Below are positions 1-8,323 of a DNA stretch of 64,000 bases, in pieces (the first letter of the stretch is position 1; every line of letters begins with the position of its first letter). The position numbers and the translations under genes are program-made. The stretch is from NCBI GenBank assembly GCA_047345645.1, contig JBLEFH010000004.1, one strand, 5' to 3'. The notes under the pieces were generated by a model, which saw nothing but the letters and a program-made list of their open reading frames with translations, did not search any database and was not told the origin of the DNA. Origin of the DNA: JBLEFH01 sp047345645. Lineage in GTDB: Bacteria; Pseudomonadota; Alphaproteobacteria; Rhodobacterales; Rhodobacteraceae.

Positions 1-94
1 CATACGGTTTCGCAAAGGTTAGCGGGTTGGCAAGCAGCGGTGTCGCGAGCAGGACACTTGCGGCGAGAGCCGCGGAGAAACAGGTCGATGGCAT
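1..94 (-). CDS. Start of a secreted protein, cut by window edge
   Basis: Only the first 31 codons are inside the window. They read as a classical Sec signal peptide: a short polar start (MPSTC), a hydrophobic core rich in Ala, Leu and Val, and a likely cleavage after LLA before NPLTF. The ATG at 94 has a GAGG ribosome site that overlaps the stop codon of the upstream protease gene, leaving an 8-base gap, so the two are almost certainly co-transcribed. Small periplasmic inhibitors often sit beside serralysin-type proteases, but nothing visible here proves that identity; function unknown. Confidence 0.75.
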   Translation of the reverse strand, partial: MPSTCFSAALAASVLLATPLLANPLTFAKPY

Positions 95-102
95 CGTCAG
101 CC

Positions 103-1797
103 TCAGGCAAATTCCAGAATAGACCCGAGATCGGGCGCTTCATCCAGTCCAACGAGCACGACATGACCGCCGTCGTCAATATCGAGCTTCCAGTTGTCGC
201 CATTTAGCTTTTCAAGTGTGACATCGCTGCGTTTGAGCGTGCCGAGAAAGACGATATCATCCTCATCGGCGTTGAAGTCACGAATACGGTCACCGCCGGT
301 GTTTCGCGCGAAATAAAAATGATCGGCGCCCGCACCGCCATGCAGAACGTCCGCACCGCCGCCAGCATAGATATGGTCATTGCCTTGGCCACCATCGACG
401 GTATCCGTGCCTTTACCGGAATAGATGTAGTCACTTCCAGAGCCACCATAGATCCTATCGTTTCCTTCGCCACCAAAAATACGGTCGCTTCCACGCTGTC
501 CGGCAATCCAGTCGGACCCGAAACCTCCACTGAGTGCGTCGTTTCCTGCTCCGCCGAACAATCTATCTAGTCCGCGGTTCCCAGAGATCTTATCGCTTCC
601 GTTTTCGCCGCTCAGGATATCATCACCCCGTTCACCGAAAATAATATCCCGTCCGTAATTTCCGACAATCCGATCAGCCCCTTTGCCACCCTTCAAAAGG
701 TCATCACCATAGAAACCGCGTATAAAATCATTGCCTCCTCGACCATAGACGTGATCATCACCGCCATGAGCGAGGAGACGATTGTTAAGATAATTGCCAT
801 CCAAACGGTCATCATGCTCCCCCCCGACAGCCATTTCAATTTCGCTTCCATAAGCGATGGCAATATTGTCCACTTCTCCCGAAACTGAGCTGTATTGCCC
901 TCCTCGCAAATCAATACGCTGACTATAAATGGAATCTCGATAGTTTAACTGATCATAACCACCACCATCGACAACCATATAGCTGGTGCCTTGGACACCA
1001 TAAACTTCGCCAGCATTGGTGTTGTTGCCATAGATCGTATTGCCGGAACGCGCAGTGACGTCAGACGCATCTGTATTATATATCTCGCGCACCGCGATCA
1101 GATCGGCGAGCATGGGCGTTGTCAGATTGGCGTCGCTCGCGCGGGTCGCGTGGTTATCGCTTTGCCGGAAGTAGGACATGATGCTGGTTTGCCAGCTATC
1201 CATAGAGAATTTGGCGTTTCGGTCGTAATCCGCGGTGCCGTTATAGAGCCCGGCATGGCCGAGACCCAAAGCGTGGCCGATTTCATGCACATAGGTCTGA
1301 TAGCCATACGTTCCGACCTTATTTCCCGCAGCGAGCAGCCATGCGGGCGTGATCTGGATCAGCGCACTATCGACCTGCCCATCGTAACGAAAATTCATCG
1401 ACGTGTAGGCCTCGTAGGGCTCTGACGGATCGGCGCTGTGATCATCTGTGAAAGTGATATCGGCATCGCGCGTGGTCACGACATAGTCGCGGTCAATGAT
1501 CTCGCTCCAATAGCTCATCCCGGTCAGTGCCAGTTTTTTCGCATCCGCCGAGAGCGACGACACGTCGATCCGGATCACGTCACGGTCGGCAAAACCCAAT
1601 GTCGCAGGGCCGTAAGCATTATCGTCCCAAAACCCTTTGCGGAGATATCTTGCAATGGAATTGACCTGAGTCAGCGTCGGGATCGAGGTGCCGGACACAT
1701 CGAAAACCTTGCTGGCCGTTAGCGTGTTGCTGGCCTCAAACGGACTGCATAGCGGATCCAGCAATCCGTTTTTCGTAAGCTCACACATGCCGCACAT
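103..1797 (-). CDS. Serralysin-like M10 metalloprotease with RTX calcium-binding repeats
   Basis: A secreted zinc endopeptidase of 564 residues. The zinc site HEIGHALGLGH is at residues 171-181, followed by the Met-turn SIMSY near 205-209, the signature of M10B proteases. From about residue 330 to 490 there are many glycine/aspartate nonapeptides of the GGxGxDxL type, which form a calcium-bound beta roll, then a C-terminal M10_C-like segment. There is no Sec signal, as expected for type I secretion through a C-terminal signal; no ABC exporter is present in the window. The start ATG follows GGGGG by five bases. The N-terminus reads MCGMC, a short Cys pair. The gene is followed closely by a signal-peptide protein. 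Confidence 0.9.
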   Translation of the reverse strand: MCGMCELTKNGLLDPLCSPFEASNTLTASKVFDVSGTSIPTLTQVNSIARYLRKGFWDDNAYGPATLGFADRDVIRIDVSSLSADAKKLALTGMSYWSEIIDRDYVVTTRDADITFTDDHSADPSEPYEAYTSMNFRYDGQVDSALIQITPAWLLAAGNKVGTYGYQTYVHEIGHALGLGHAGLYNGTADYDRNAKFSMDSWQTSIMSYFRQSDNHATRASDANLTTPMLADLIAVREIYNTDASDVTARSGNTIYGNNTNAGEVYGVQGTSYMVVDGGGYDQLNYRDSIYSQRIDLRGGQYSSVSGEVDNIAIAYGSEIEMAVGGEHDDRLDGNYLNNRLLAHGGDDHVYGRGGNDFIRGFYGDDLLKGGKGADRIVGNYGRDIIFGERGDDILSGENGSDKISGNRGLDRLFGGAGNDALSGGFGSDWIAGQRGSDRIFGGEGNDRIYGGSGSDYIYSGKGTDTVDGGQGNDHIYAGGGADVLHGGAGADHFYFARNTGGDRIRDFNADEDDIVFLGTLKRSDVTLEKLNGDNWKLDIDDGGHVVLVGLDEAPDLGSILEFA

Positions 1798-1870
1798 AAC
1801 CGCCCCCGCCTTATGCTCCTTTTTCTCTAGCGCCGAATTCCTAAGGATTTCTTAGCATCGGAACGTTAAA

Positions 1871-1900
1871 ACCCCTCTATCTTAACGAAATAGAGGGGTC
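1871..1900 (-). terminator. Perfect 10-bp hairpin between kdsA and the protease
   Basis: ACCCCTCTAT and ATAGAGGGGT pair perfectly around a 9-base loop. On the minus strand the stem is followed by TTTTAAC, a short T tract. It lies just after kdsA and before the protease start, so it probably ends the KDO operon transcript, or separates it from the protease transcript. Confidence 0.55.
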
Positions 1901-1950
1901 CAATTTCAAAACCGTTATTGGTTAATGGTGCGCGTCAAACCGCCGAAAAC

Positions 1951-2802
1951 TCAGGGATATTGCGGCAAGGTGCCGCGCGATTTGGCGATGCGGTCAATCT
2001 CCTGAAGTTCCGCAATCACCGGATCGAGCCAGCTCAGCGGGAGCATGTTGGGGCCGTCCGACGGGGCGTTGTCCGGGTCGTCATGCGCTTCGATGAAGAG
2101 ACCACCGACGCCGACTGCAACGGCCGCGCGGGCCAGAACGGGCGCGAAGTCACGTTTGCCGCCCGAACTCGTGCCCTGCCCGCCCGGCTGCTGCACCGAA
2201 TGGGTCGCGTCGAACACCACCGGGTAGCCGGTCGAAGCCATTTCTGGGATGCCGCGGAAATCCGTGACGAGGGTATTATAGCCGAAACTCGCGCCGCGCT
2301 CGCAAAGCGTGATGCGCTCATTGCCGCTTTCCGCCAGTTTCGCGGCCACGTTCTTCATGTCCCAAGGCGCGAGGAACTGACCCTTTTTCACATTGATCGC
2401 CTTGCCGGTTTTCGCGGCGGCAATCAGCAGATCCGTCTGACGCGACAGGAAGGCAGGAATTTGCAGCATATCCACGACTTCGCCCGCACGGGTGGTCTGC
2501 TCCTCGGTATGCACATCGGTCAGAACCGGCACCCCAATCTGCTCGCGGATCTCGGCGAGAATGTCGAGGCCCTTCTCAATCCCAATCCCGCGCTCGCCAT
2601 GGATCGACGAGCGGTTGGCCTTGTCGTAGCTGGCCTTGAAAATCCACTGCTGGTCGCGCTTGGCGAAAATCTCGGCCAGCTTCTCGGTCAGCCCCATGGC
2701 GTGATCGCGGCTTTCGATCTGGCAGGGGCCGCAAATCAGCGCGAACGGACCTTCCTGCGAAAAAACAACATCGCCCGACGGGCCGTTTACGGAAACACTC
2801 AT
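1951..2802 (-). CDS. kdsA: 3-deoxy-8-phosphooctulonate synthase (KDO-8-P synthase)
   Basis: KdsA condenses phosphoenolpyruvate with arabinose-5-phosphate to give KDO-8-phosphate, the committed step to the inner-core sugar of LPS; it acts in the cytosol. The 283-residue length is normal for the family. The N-terminal stretch FALICGPCQIES and the later TDVHTEEQ and DATHSVQQP segments are characteristic of the TIM-barrel active site. The start ATG overlaps the end of kdsB by four bases (ATGA), so translation is coupled. It is the last gene of a kdsD-kdsB-kdsA operon that supplies three of the enzymes for CMP-KDO; the KdsC phosphatase is not in the window. Confidence 0.96.
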   Translation of the reverse strand: MSVSVNGPSGDVVFSQEGPFALICGPCQIESRDHAMGLTEKLAEIFAKRDQQWIFKASYDKANRSSIHGERGIGIEKGLDILAEIREQIGVPVLTDVHTEEQTTRAGEVVDMLQIPAFLSRQTDLLIAAAKTGKAINVKKGQFLAPWDMKNVAAKLAESGNERITLCERGASFGYNTLVTDFRGIPEMASTGYPVVFDATHSVQQPGGQGTSSGGKRDFAPVLARAAVAVGVGGLFIEAHDDPDNAPSDGPNMLPLSWLDPVIAELQEIDRIAKSRGTLPQYP

Positions 2803-3569
2803 GCCATCCCCATTTCTTTCATCGCCGCCTCAATGCGCGGCACATCAACTGGATTGTTCAACTCCCAAAAGACGCGGCCGCGCCCTTCGACTTCAACACA
2901 TTTGACCTTAACACCGTTCTCAAGGAACCGAAGCTGCTCCAGACCCTCGACATCTTCGAGACGGCCCATCTCCCAACCTGCATAGGCTTTGAGCGCCGCC
3001 GGGCGGTAGGCATACAGCCCGACATGGTGGTAAACGGTGGTGCCTGGCGCGTCGGCATAGGGCAAAACTTCTTTAGAGAAATAAAGCGCGTTGTTGTCGG
3101 CGCCGAACACTGCCGTGGTGCCGCCAACGCGGCCCTCTTTGCGGTCTTCCTTGAAATGCGCGAGGGTCTGCGGGTCCGTCTTGAGGACGGGCGTGGCGAC
3201 ATCTGCATCGCCGATGCCTTCGAGCAACGAAGATACGAAATCAGCCGGCGTCAGCGGCGCATCACCCTGCAAATTTACGATGAGATCGCCGCCCAGCGCC
3301 TCGGCCAGTTCGGCGCAACGCTCGGTGCCGTTGCGCGCGTCTTTCGAGGTCATCATCACCTCAGCGCCGAAGTCGCGCGCGTGATCAGCGATGCGGCCAT
3401 CATCGGTCGCGACCACCACGCGGGAAATCCCGTCCACAGCTTGCGCCGCGTCCCAGGCCCGGCGGATGAGGCTGCGCTTTACGCCGCTTGCCCCTTCCAG
3501 CATTTGCAAAGGCTTACCCGGAAAACGGCTCGACTGATACCGGGCCGGAATGACAATGCTTACATCCAT
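2799..3569 (-). CDS. kdsB: CMP-KDO synthetase
   Basis: KdsB (3-deoxy-manno-octulosonate cytidylyltransferase) activates KDO with CTP for transfer to lipid A. The 256-residue protein begins with VIPARYQSSRFPGKPL, the CTP-binding loop of the family, and carries LIVNLQGDAPL, the metal-binding aspartate region. It overlaps kdsD upstream by one base (TGATG) and kdsA downstream by four bases, so the three genes form one tightly coupled unit. Nothing is missing or unusual in the reading frame. Confidence 0.95.
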   Translation of the reverse strand: MDVSIVIPARYQSSRFPGKPLQMLEGASGVKRSLIRRAWDAAQAVDGISRVVVATDDGRIADHARDFGAEVMMTSKDARNGTERCAELAEALGGDLIVNLQGDAPLTPADFVSSLLEGIGDADVATPVLKTDPQTLAHFKEDRKEGRVGGTTAVFGADNNALYFSKEVLPYADAPGTTVYHHVGLYAYRPAALKAYAGWEMGRLEDVEGLEQLRFLENGVKVKCVEVEGRGRVFWELNNPVDVPRIEAAMKEMGMA

Positions 3570-4564
3570 CAGGCAACTCCCGCTTGCAGCAATCTCAGGA
3601 AGGTCACGAGGCCAACGGGCACGCCCGCCTCATCGACGACGAAAATGGAGGAAATCCGACGCGATTCCATCTGCGCGAGCGCCGTCGCAGCGGGCCGGTT
3701 GGGTGCAATAATCTGCGGCTGCTTGGTCATGATCTCGGACGCTTTCGTATTCCAGAGCACGTCCTTCATGGAGCCAGAGGCATGGCTTTCGAGATGCCGG
3801 CGGATATCGCCATCCGTAATCACACCGGCGAGCTTTCCGGCATGATCGGTGATGCCGACGATGCCCTTGCCCTTCTCTGTAATCTTCGCGAGGCCATCAT
3901 AAACATTGGCCGCGTCGTCAATCAACGGCAGATCATCACCGCTGACCATCAGATCAGAAACCGAGGCCAGCCGCGCACCGAGCTTGCCGCCCGGATGGAA
4001 ACCGCGGAAATCATCGGCGGAAAAGCCGCGGGCTTCGAGCAGCGCAATCGCTAGGGCATCGCCAATTGCCATCTGCTGAAGGGTCGAAGTGGTCGGCGCG
4101 AGATTATGCGGGCAGGCTTCCTCTACACGCGGCAAAAGCAACGACACATCCGCCGCTTTGGCCAGCATCGAGTCGGCCCCGGCGGTGATGCCGATCATCG
4201 GAATCGAAAACCGCCCCGCATAGGCGATAATGTCGGACAATTCTTTCGTCTCGCCAGACCAGCTCAGCAAAATCAGCACATCGCCTTTGCGGATCATACC
4301 AAGATCGCCATGGCTTGCTTCCGTCGGGTGAACGAAAAAGGCAGGCGTGCCCGTTGAGGCAAAAGTCGCCGCCAACTTTCCGCCGATATGGCCCGACTTC
4401 CCGACACCCACCACGATCACATGGCCCTCTGCCGCAAGCGCCAGATCCCGCGCCTGAACGAAGGACGCGCCAAGCGCACCTTCCAGATCCGCATCCATAG
4501 CCCGAAGCGCATCTATTCCGCGCGCGATCGCCCGATGGGGCGCACTCAGTGCATCAGTGGTCAT
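3569..4564 (-). CDS. kdsD: Arabinose-5-phosphate isomerase, KpsF/GutQ family
   Basis: Converts ribulose-5-phosphate to arabinose-5-phosphate, the sugar substrate of KdsA. The 331-residue protein has an SIS sugar-phosphate domain with GVGKSG (about residues 53-58) and EASHGDLG (82-89), followed by two CBS domains in the C-terminal third, the standard layout for KdsD. The frame stays open upstream, but the ATG at 4564 is chosen because it is preceded by AAGGAAGAGG and matches the usual N-terminus; the extra upstream residues are basic and unlike the family. It heads the KDO operon and is divergent from alkB. Confidence 0.93.
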   Translation of the reverse strand: MTTDALSAPHRAIARGIDALRAMDADLEGALGASFVQARDLALAAEGHVIVVGVGKSGHIGGKLAATFASTGTPAFFVHPTEASHGDLGMIRKGDVLILLSWSGETKELSDIIAYAGRFSIPMIGITAGADSMLAKAADVSLLLPRVEEACPHNLAPTTSTLQQMAIGDALAIALLEARGFSADDFRGFHPGGKLGARLASVSDLMVSGDDLPLIDDAANVYDGLAKITEKGKGIVGITDHAGKLAGVITDGDIRRHLESHASGSMKDVLWNTKASEIMTKQPQIIAPNRPAATALAQMESRRISSIFVVDEAGVPVGLVTFLRLLQAGVA

Positions 4565-4667
4565 AGGCCTCTTCCTTTTCCTATCAGCTATGGGAGGTGC
4601 CGCTAAAATGCAATCTAAGCGAGGCGTGCAGTGGACAAAACTCCGCGTCCGGCAGTATTCTGAAGCG

Positions 4668-4683
4668 AAAGGAGCCCGCCATT
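4668..4683 (+). promoter_or_regulatory. Strong ribosome site in front of an ATT codon (alkB start)
   Basis: AAAGGAG at 4668-4674 is followed by six bases and then ATT at 4681-4683, in frame with alkB. No ATG, GTG or TTG lies at the right distance. The only upstream alternative, GTG at 4597, has its purine run directly abutting the start, and the next ATG (4714) lies inside the first hydrophobic segment without a ribosome site. This points to initiation at ATT. Confidence 0.6.
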
Positions 4684-5793
4684 TTCCGTTTCCTCGACGC
4701 ATTGCCCTTCTGGATGTCGCTGCTCTATGTGCCGACCGTCTTCCTCGGCGCATCGCTCGGCGGTTGGTGGCTTCTACTCACACCGCTTTACGGGCTGGTC
4801 GTGACCTCGCTTTTCGATGCCTTCACGCCAAAGAATACCGAAAACAAAGACCCCAATACGCCCGATAACAGCCTCTTCTGGTATCGCCTCATCACACTCA
4901 TCTGGCTGCCGGTGCAGATCCTGCTGATTTTCGGCGGCATGTGGGTGGCCGGGCGCGCAGGTCTCGGCGGATGGGAAAAGCTGTTCCTCTTCTACGGCAT
5001 CGGCGTGGCAACTTCGACCATCGGCATCAACTACGCCCATGAGTTGATCCATCAGGGCAACCGCCTGGAAAACCGCCTCGGGGAATGGCTCCTCGCCTCA
5101 GTCCTCTACGCCCATTTCCGCACCGAACACCTCTTCGTCCATCACCGCTATGTCGGCACGCCGCGCGATGCGGTTACGGCGCGCTATGGCGAGGGCTTCT
5201 ACCATTATTTCGCCCGCGTGCTGCCGGACGGCTTCCTCTCCGCATGGCGCATGGAGCGCGACTTACTGTCGCGGAAGAACCGCCCGATCTGGCACCCCGC
5301 CAACGCCTTCTGGCGCTATTTCGGGATGCAGGCGCTCTTCCTCCTCTCCGCCGTCCTCATCGGCGGCTGGCAGGGCCTCTTGCTCTTCATCTTTCAGGCG
5401 TTCGTCGCCGTCCTCTATCTCGAGATCACCAATTACGTCGAACATTACGGCCTGACGCGTAAGCATTTGGGCAACGGAAAATATGAACATGTGAAGCCGC
5501 GCCACAGTTGGAACGCCTCGCATCGCGTGACCAACTGGCTGATGATCAACCTCCAGCGTCATTCGGATCACCACTACAAACCCGACCGCCGCTTCCCGCT
5601 CCTTCAAACCTATGAGGCAAGCGAAGCGCCGCAACTTCCCTTCGGCTATCCGATCATGGGCGCGCTGGCGCTCGCGCCTAAATATTGGCGCAAACGTATG
5701 AATCCCCGCGTTGATCGCTGGCGCGCCCGGCATTATCCCGATATTACCGACTGGAAGGACTACAACGAGGGAACGACCCCGCTCCCTCGATAA
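4681..5793 (+). CDS. alkB: Alkane 1-monooxygenase (AlkB-type membrane di-iron hydroxylase)
   Basis: AlkB hydroxylates the terminal carbon of medium-chain alkanes using O2 and electrons from rubredoxin. The 370-residue product (from ATT) has the four histidine-rich motifs of the family: HELIH at 120-124, EHLFVHH at 149-155, NYVEHYG and LQRHSDHH, together with several hydrophobic membrane segments. The start is unusual: an ideal AAAGGAG site precedes ATT at 4681, with no normal start codon properly placed. The gene is divergent from kdsD and is followed after 14 bases by a sugar kinase and then a glycosyltransferase, an odd partnership for an alkane oxidase. No rubredoxin gene is seen nearby. 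A related non-haem fatty acid or hydrocarbon hydroxylase is possible. Confidence 0.88.
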   Translation: MFRFLDALPFWMSLLYVPTVFLGASLGGWWLLLTPLYGLVVTSLFDAFTPKNTENKDPNTPDNSLFWYRLITLIWLPVQILLIFGGMWVAGRAGLGGWEKLFLFYGIGVATSTIGINYAHELIHQGNRLENRLGEWLLASVLYAHFRTEHLFVHHRYVGTPRDAVTARYGEGFYHYFARVLPDGFLSAWRMERDLLSRKNRPIWHPANAFWRYFGMQALFLLSAVLIGGWQGLLLFIFQAFVAVLYLEITNYVEHYGLTRKHLGNGKYEHVKPRHSWNASHRVTNWLMINLQRHSDHHYKPDRRFPLLQTYEASEAPQLPFGYPIMGALALAPKYWRKRMNPRVDRWRARHYPDITDWKDYNEGTTPLPR

Positions 5794-5807
5794 AACGGGA
5801 GGATGCC

Positions 5808-6722
5808 ATGTATCTCATTTGCGGCGAGGCTCTGTTCGATTTCTTCTTCGGGCCTGGTGATGATCCGGCAAAATGCGACGTCAACGGGCGCGCAGGCGGC
5901 TCCCCGTTCAACGTCGCCATAGGCATCTCCCGCCTCGAAGGCAAATCCGCGCTCTTTACCGGACTTTCGACCGATCTTCTGGGCCAGCGGCTCGCCGCCG
6001 TTCTCGCGGGCGAAGGCGTCTCGACGAGCTATCTGCACCGCACGGAGAAACAAACGACTCTCTCCCTCGTCGGCCTCGATGCGGCGGGTCATCCTGCCTA
6101 TGCGTTTTATGGCAAAGGCACAGCAGACACCTCGCTGACCGAGTTCGACCTGCCCGCGCTTGGCGATGATGTGGTCGGCATCCATATGGGCAGCTATTCG
6201 CTCGCGGTCTCGCCGACCGCCGACTCGCTCGCCAAACTCGCCGCCCGCGAGTCGCACCGCTTCCTGTCGCTTGATCCGAATATCCGCCCGACCATCGAGC
6301 CGTCGATGGAAGTCTGGAAACAGCGCCTCGACACGCTCAAACCCCATGCGGATCTGGTGAAAGTCTCGGCGGAAGATCTCGACATGCTCGGCTTCACCGC
6401 GGATGAGTTTGCTAAAAGCTATCTCGATGCCAATGCCGCGCTGGTGGTCGTCACCGATGGCGGCGGCGCGGCGCGCGGCTGGCACCGCTCGGGCATGACG
6501 TCTCATGCGACGCCGCCCGCGATCACAGTCGTCGATACCGTCGGCGCGGGCGACACGTTCATGGCTGCCTTGCTCGCAGAACTCGGGGACAGCCCACGCG
6601 AAAAACTCGATGCGATGGATCAGTACGGTCTAGACGCGCTGCTCGGCTTCGCCTCCCGAGCCGCCGCCGTCACCTGCACCCGCCAAGGGGCCGATTTGCC
6701 GACCCGCGCGGATATCGGCTGA
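5808..6722 (+). CDS. PfkB-family sugar kinase, probably fructokinase
   Basis: A 304-residue ATP-dependent carbohydrate kinase. The start MYLICGEALFDFF and the GGSPFNVAIG segment form the sugar-binding fold of ribokinase-like enzymes, and DTVGAGDTF near the C-terminus carries the catalytic aspartate and anion hole. Fructokinases look like this, but the exact sugar cannot be read from motifs alone. A GGGAGG ribosome site precedes the ATG. The stop overlaps the next start by one base (TGATG), coupling it to the glycosyltransferase. It lies in the alkB transcription unit. Confidence 0.85.
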   Translation: MYLICGEALFDFFFGPGDDPAKCDVNGRAGGSPFNVAIGISRLEGKSALFTGLSTDLLGQRLAAVLAGEGVSTSYLHRTEKQTTLSLVGLDAAGHPAYAFYGKGTADTSLTEFDLPALGDDVVGIHMGSYSLAVSPTADSLAKLAARESHRFLSLDPNIRPTIEPSMEVWKQRLDTLKPHADLVKVSAEDLDMLGFTADEFAKSYLDANAALVVVTDGGGAARGWHRSGMTSHATPPAITVVDTVGAGDTFMAALLAELGDSPREKLDAMDQYGLDALLGFASRAAAVTCTRQGADLPTRADIG

Positions 6723-7921
6723 TGCGCATCACCCTCGCCATCGAGGGGCTGGCGCAAAGCAGCGGCGGCGCGGAGCGGGTCATCATCAACCTTGCCAATG
6801 CGCTTCAGGAGCGCGGTCATGAGGTCGATCTCGTGACCTATGAGCGCAAGGACGGCCCGCCGCATTATCCTGTCAAACCGGGCATTTCGCTCACCAATCT
6901 GCGCCCGCGCGATGCAGATCGCAGCGGCGGGCGGCGCGCGCTCGACAAGATCCGCAAGGCGCTGCACACGGCCAGCTGGCTCCCGCCGGGCCTTTCGAAG
7001 CTGGCATGGTGGAGCAAATATGAAGGCTTCCGCGGCGCCTTGGAGGCTCATGTGACCACGCACGGAAGCGACGCCGTTGTCGCCTTTAAGACCGCCGCGA
7101 TCATCGCGCTCGCAGGCGTCGAGACCCCGCAACCCTTGCGCAAGATCGGCTCTCTGCGGAACAGCCCCGCGCAGGATCTCGGCAAACTTCGCCGCCGCGA
7201 AACAAGCGCCTACGCCACGTCTGCGCGGATCGCCGCGCTGGAGAAAATGGACGAAATCGCCCTTCTCATGCCGCAATTCAAGGACATGATGCCCGCGCAT
7301 CTGCGCCCCAAAGTGCGGATCGTGCAGAACTGGCTCGACCTCGACCGGTTTCGCCCCGGCCCGGAGGCGCGTGAAAACCTTATTCTTTGCATGGGCCGCC
7401 TCGCCCCTCAAAAACGCCAGGACCTCGCGATCCGCGCGTTCGCCAAAGCGGATCTGCCCAACTGGCGCATGGAGATTTACGGTGAAGGCAATGACGAAGC
7501 GATGTTGCGGGACTTGATCACAGAGCTTGATCTCGCGGACCGCGTCGCCCTCATGGGCTACAACACCGATCCCGCGCCGATCTATCAACGCGCCGCGATC
7601 CTGATCCATCCCGCGGCGTCAGAGGGCTTCGTCAACGCCGTCGCCGAAGCGCTCGCCTGCGGCGTGCCCGTGGTCGGTTTCGCGGCCTGTAGCGGCGTGA
7701 ATGATCACGTCGGAACCGGGCGCAACGGCCTTCTGGTCGGCGACCGCGAAGCCATTCCAAGCGACGCGGCCGCGACTCCTCTTCTGGCTGAAGCGCTAAA
7801 GGCGATTGCGACGGATGGCGCGCTCGCCGCATCCCTCAGCCAGAATGCTGTCCAGTCGATGCAGAAATTTGAGCGCGACCATATCGTCGATCAGTGGATC
7901 GCCTGCATCGAAGGGCGCTAG
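6722..7921 (+). CDS. Glycosyltransferase, GT4-like (GT-B fold)
   Basis: A 399-residue sugar transferase. The N-terminus has the SSGGAERVIINLANAL loop that opens the GT-B acceptor domain, and the C-terminal half has the nucleotide-sugar side, including the GRLAPQKRQDL switch and the HPAASEGFVNAVAEALACGVP helix whose glutamates hold the donor ribose. No signal peptide or membrane helix is evident; it should be cytosolic or peripheral. Together with the preceding kinase and the KDO operon on the other side of alkB it suggests envelope polysaccharide work, but the sugar and acceptor are unknown. Its stop directly abuts the stop of the convergent lipoprotein gene. Confidence 0.87.
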   Translation: MRITLAIEGLAQSSGGAERVIINLANALQERGHEVDLVTYERKDGPPHYPVKPGISLTNLRPRDADRSGGRRALDKIRKALHTASWLPPGLSKLAWWSKYEGFRGALEAHVTTHGSDAVVAFKTAAIIALAGVETPQPLRKIGSLRNSPAQDLGKLRRRETSAYATSARIAALEKMDEIALLMPQFKDMMPAHLRPKVRIVQNWLDLDRFRPGPEARENLILCMGRLAPQKRQDLAIRAFAKADLPNWRMEIYGEGNDEAMLRDLITELDLADRVALMGYNTDPAPIYQRAAILIHPAASEGFVNAVAEALACGVPVVGFAACSGVNDHVGTGRNGLLVGDREAIPSDAAATPLLAEALKAIATDGALAASLSQNAVQSMQKFERDHIVDQWIACIEGR

Positions 7922-8230
7922 TCAGCTTTCCGCCTCAGCCTCGACTTCAACAGCCGCTTCCATATCGGCGGCATCCGTGGCCGCCGCCTGCGCACCTTCA
8001 TAAAGCTCCCACTGCTCGACAACCGTGCCGTCGGGCAGCGTGCAAAGACCGGCAGCGCCCTGCCCCGTTTGGCGAATTTCAATCGCACCGCCCTGCGCCA
8101 CGCAATATTCCGACGCGGCATTGTCCGTGCTGCGCTGCGCCTCGGCGGCAGCGTCGTTTCCGGTCAGGCTGTCCATGGACGAGCACGCCGTCAGCGCGGC
8201 AACCGAGAGAATGGGCAAAAGAGTTTTCAT
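7922..8230 (-). CDS. Small DUF333-like lipoprotein
   Basis: A 102-residue secreted protein. The ATG at 8230 is chosen because GGAGG lies five bases upstream; a GTG at 8242 would place that ribosome site inside the gene. The N-terminus MKTLLPILSVAALTAC is a lipoprotein signal with Cys as the acylated residue. The core reads ASEYCVAQGG followed by CTLPDGTVVEQWELY, which matches the DUF333 pattern (Cys-Gly-Gly then CxLPDGxxxxxWxLY). The C-terminus is Ala/Glu-rich. Role unknown. Confidence 0.82.
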   Translation of the reverse strand: MKTLLPILSVAALTACSSMDSLTGNDAAAEAQRSTDNAASEYCVAQGGAIEIRQTGQGAAGLCTLPDGTVVEQWELYEGAQAAATDAADMEAAVEVEAEAES

Positions 8231-8323
8231 GTTAGCCTCCACATTGGGTAGCTGGACCCTATGCCTCGGCAGCGGCGCACAACAAGCGGGCGAATCCGAC
8301 GCCTGCGGAAACTTGCCAAAGGG

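Noticed and set aside
330..800. Repeated GC-rich units that look like DNA repeats
   Set aside because: They are in frame with the RTX protease and encode its calcium-binding nonapeptides.
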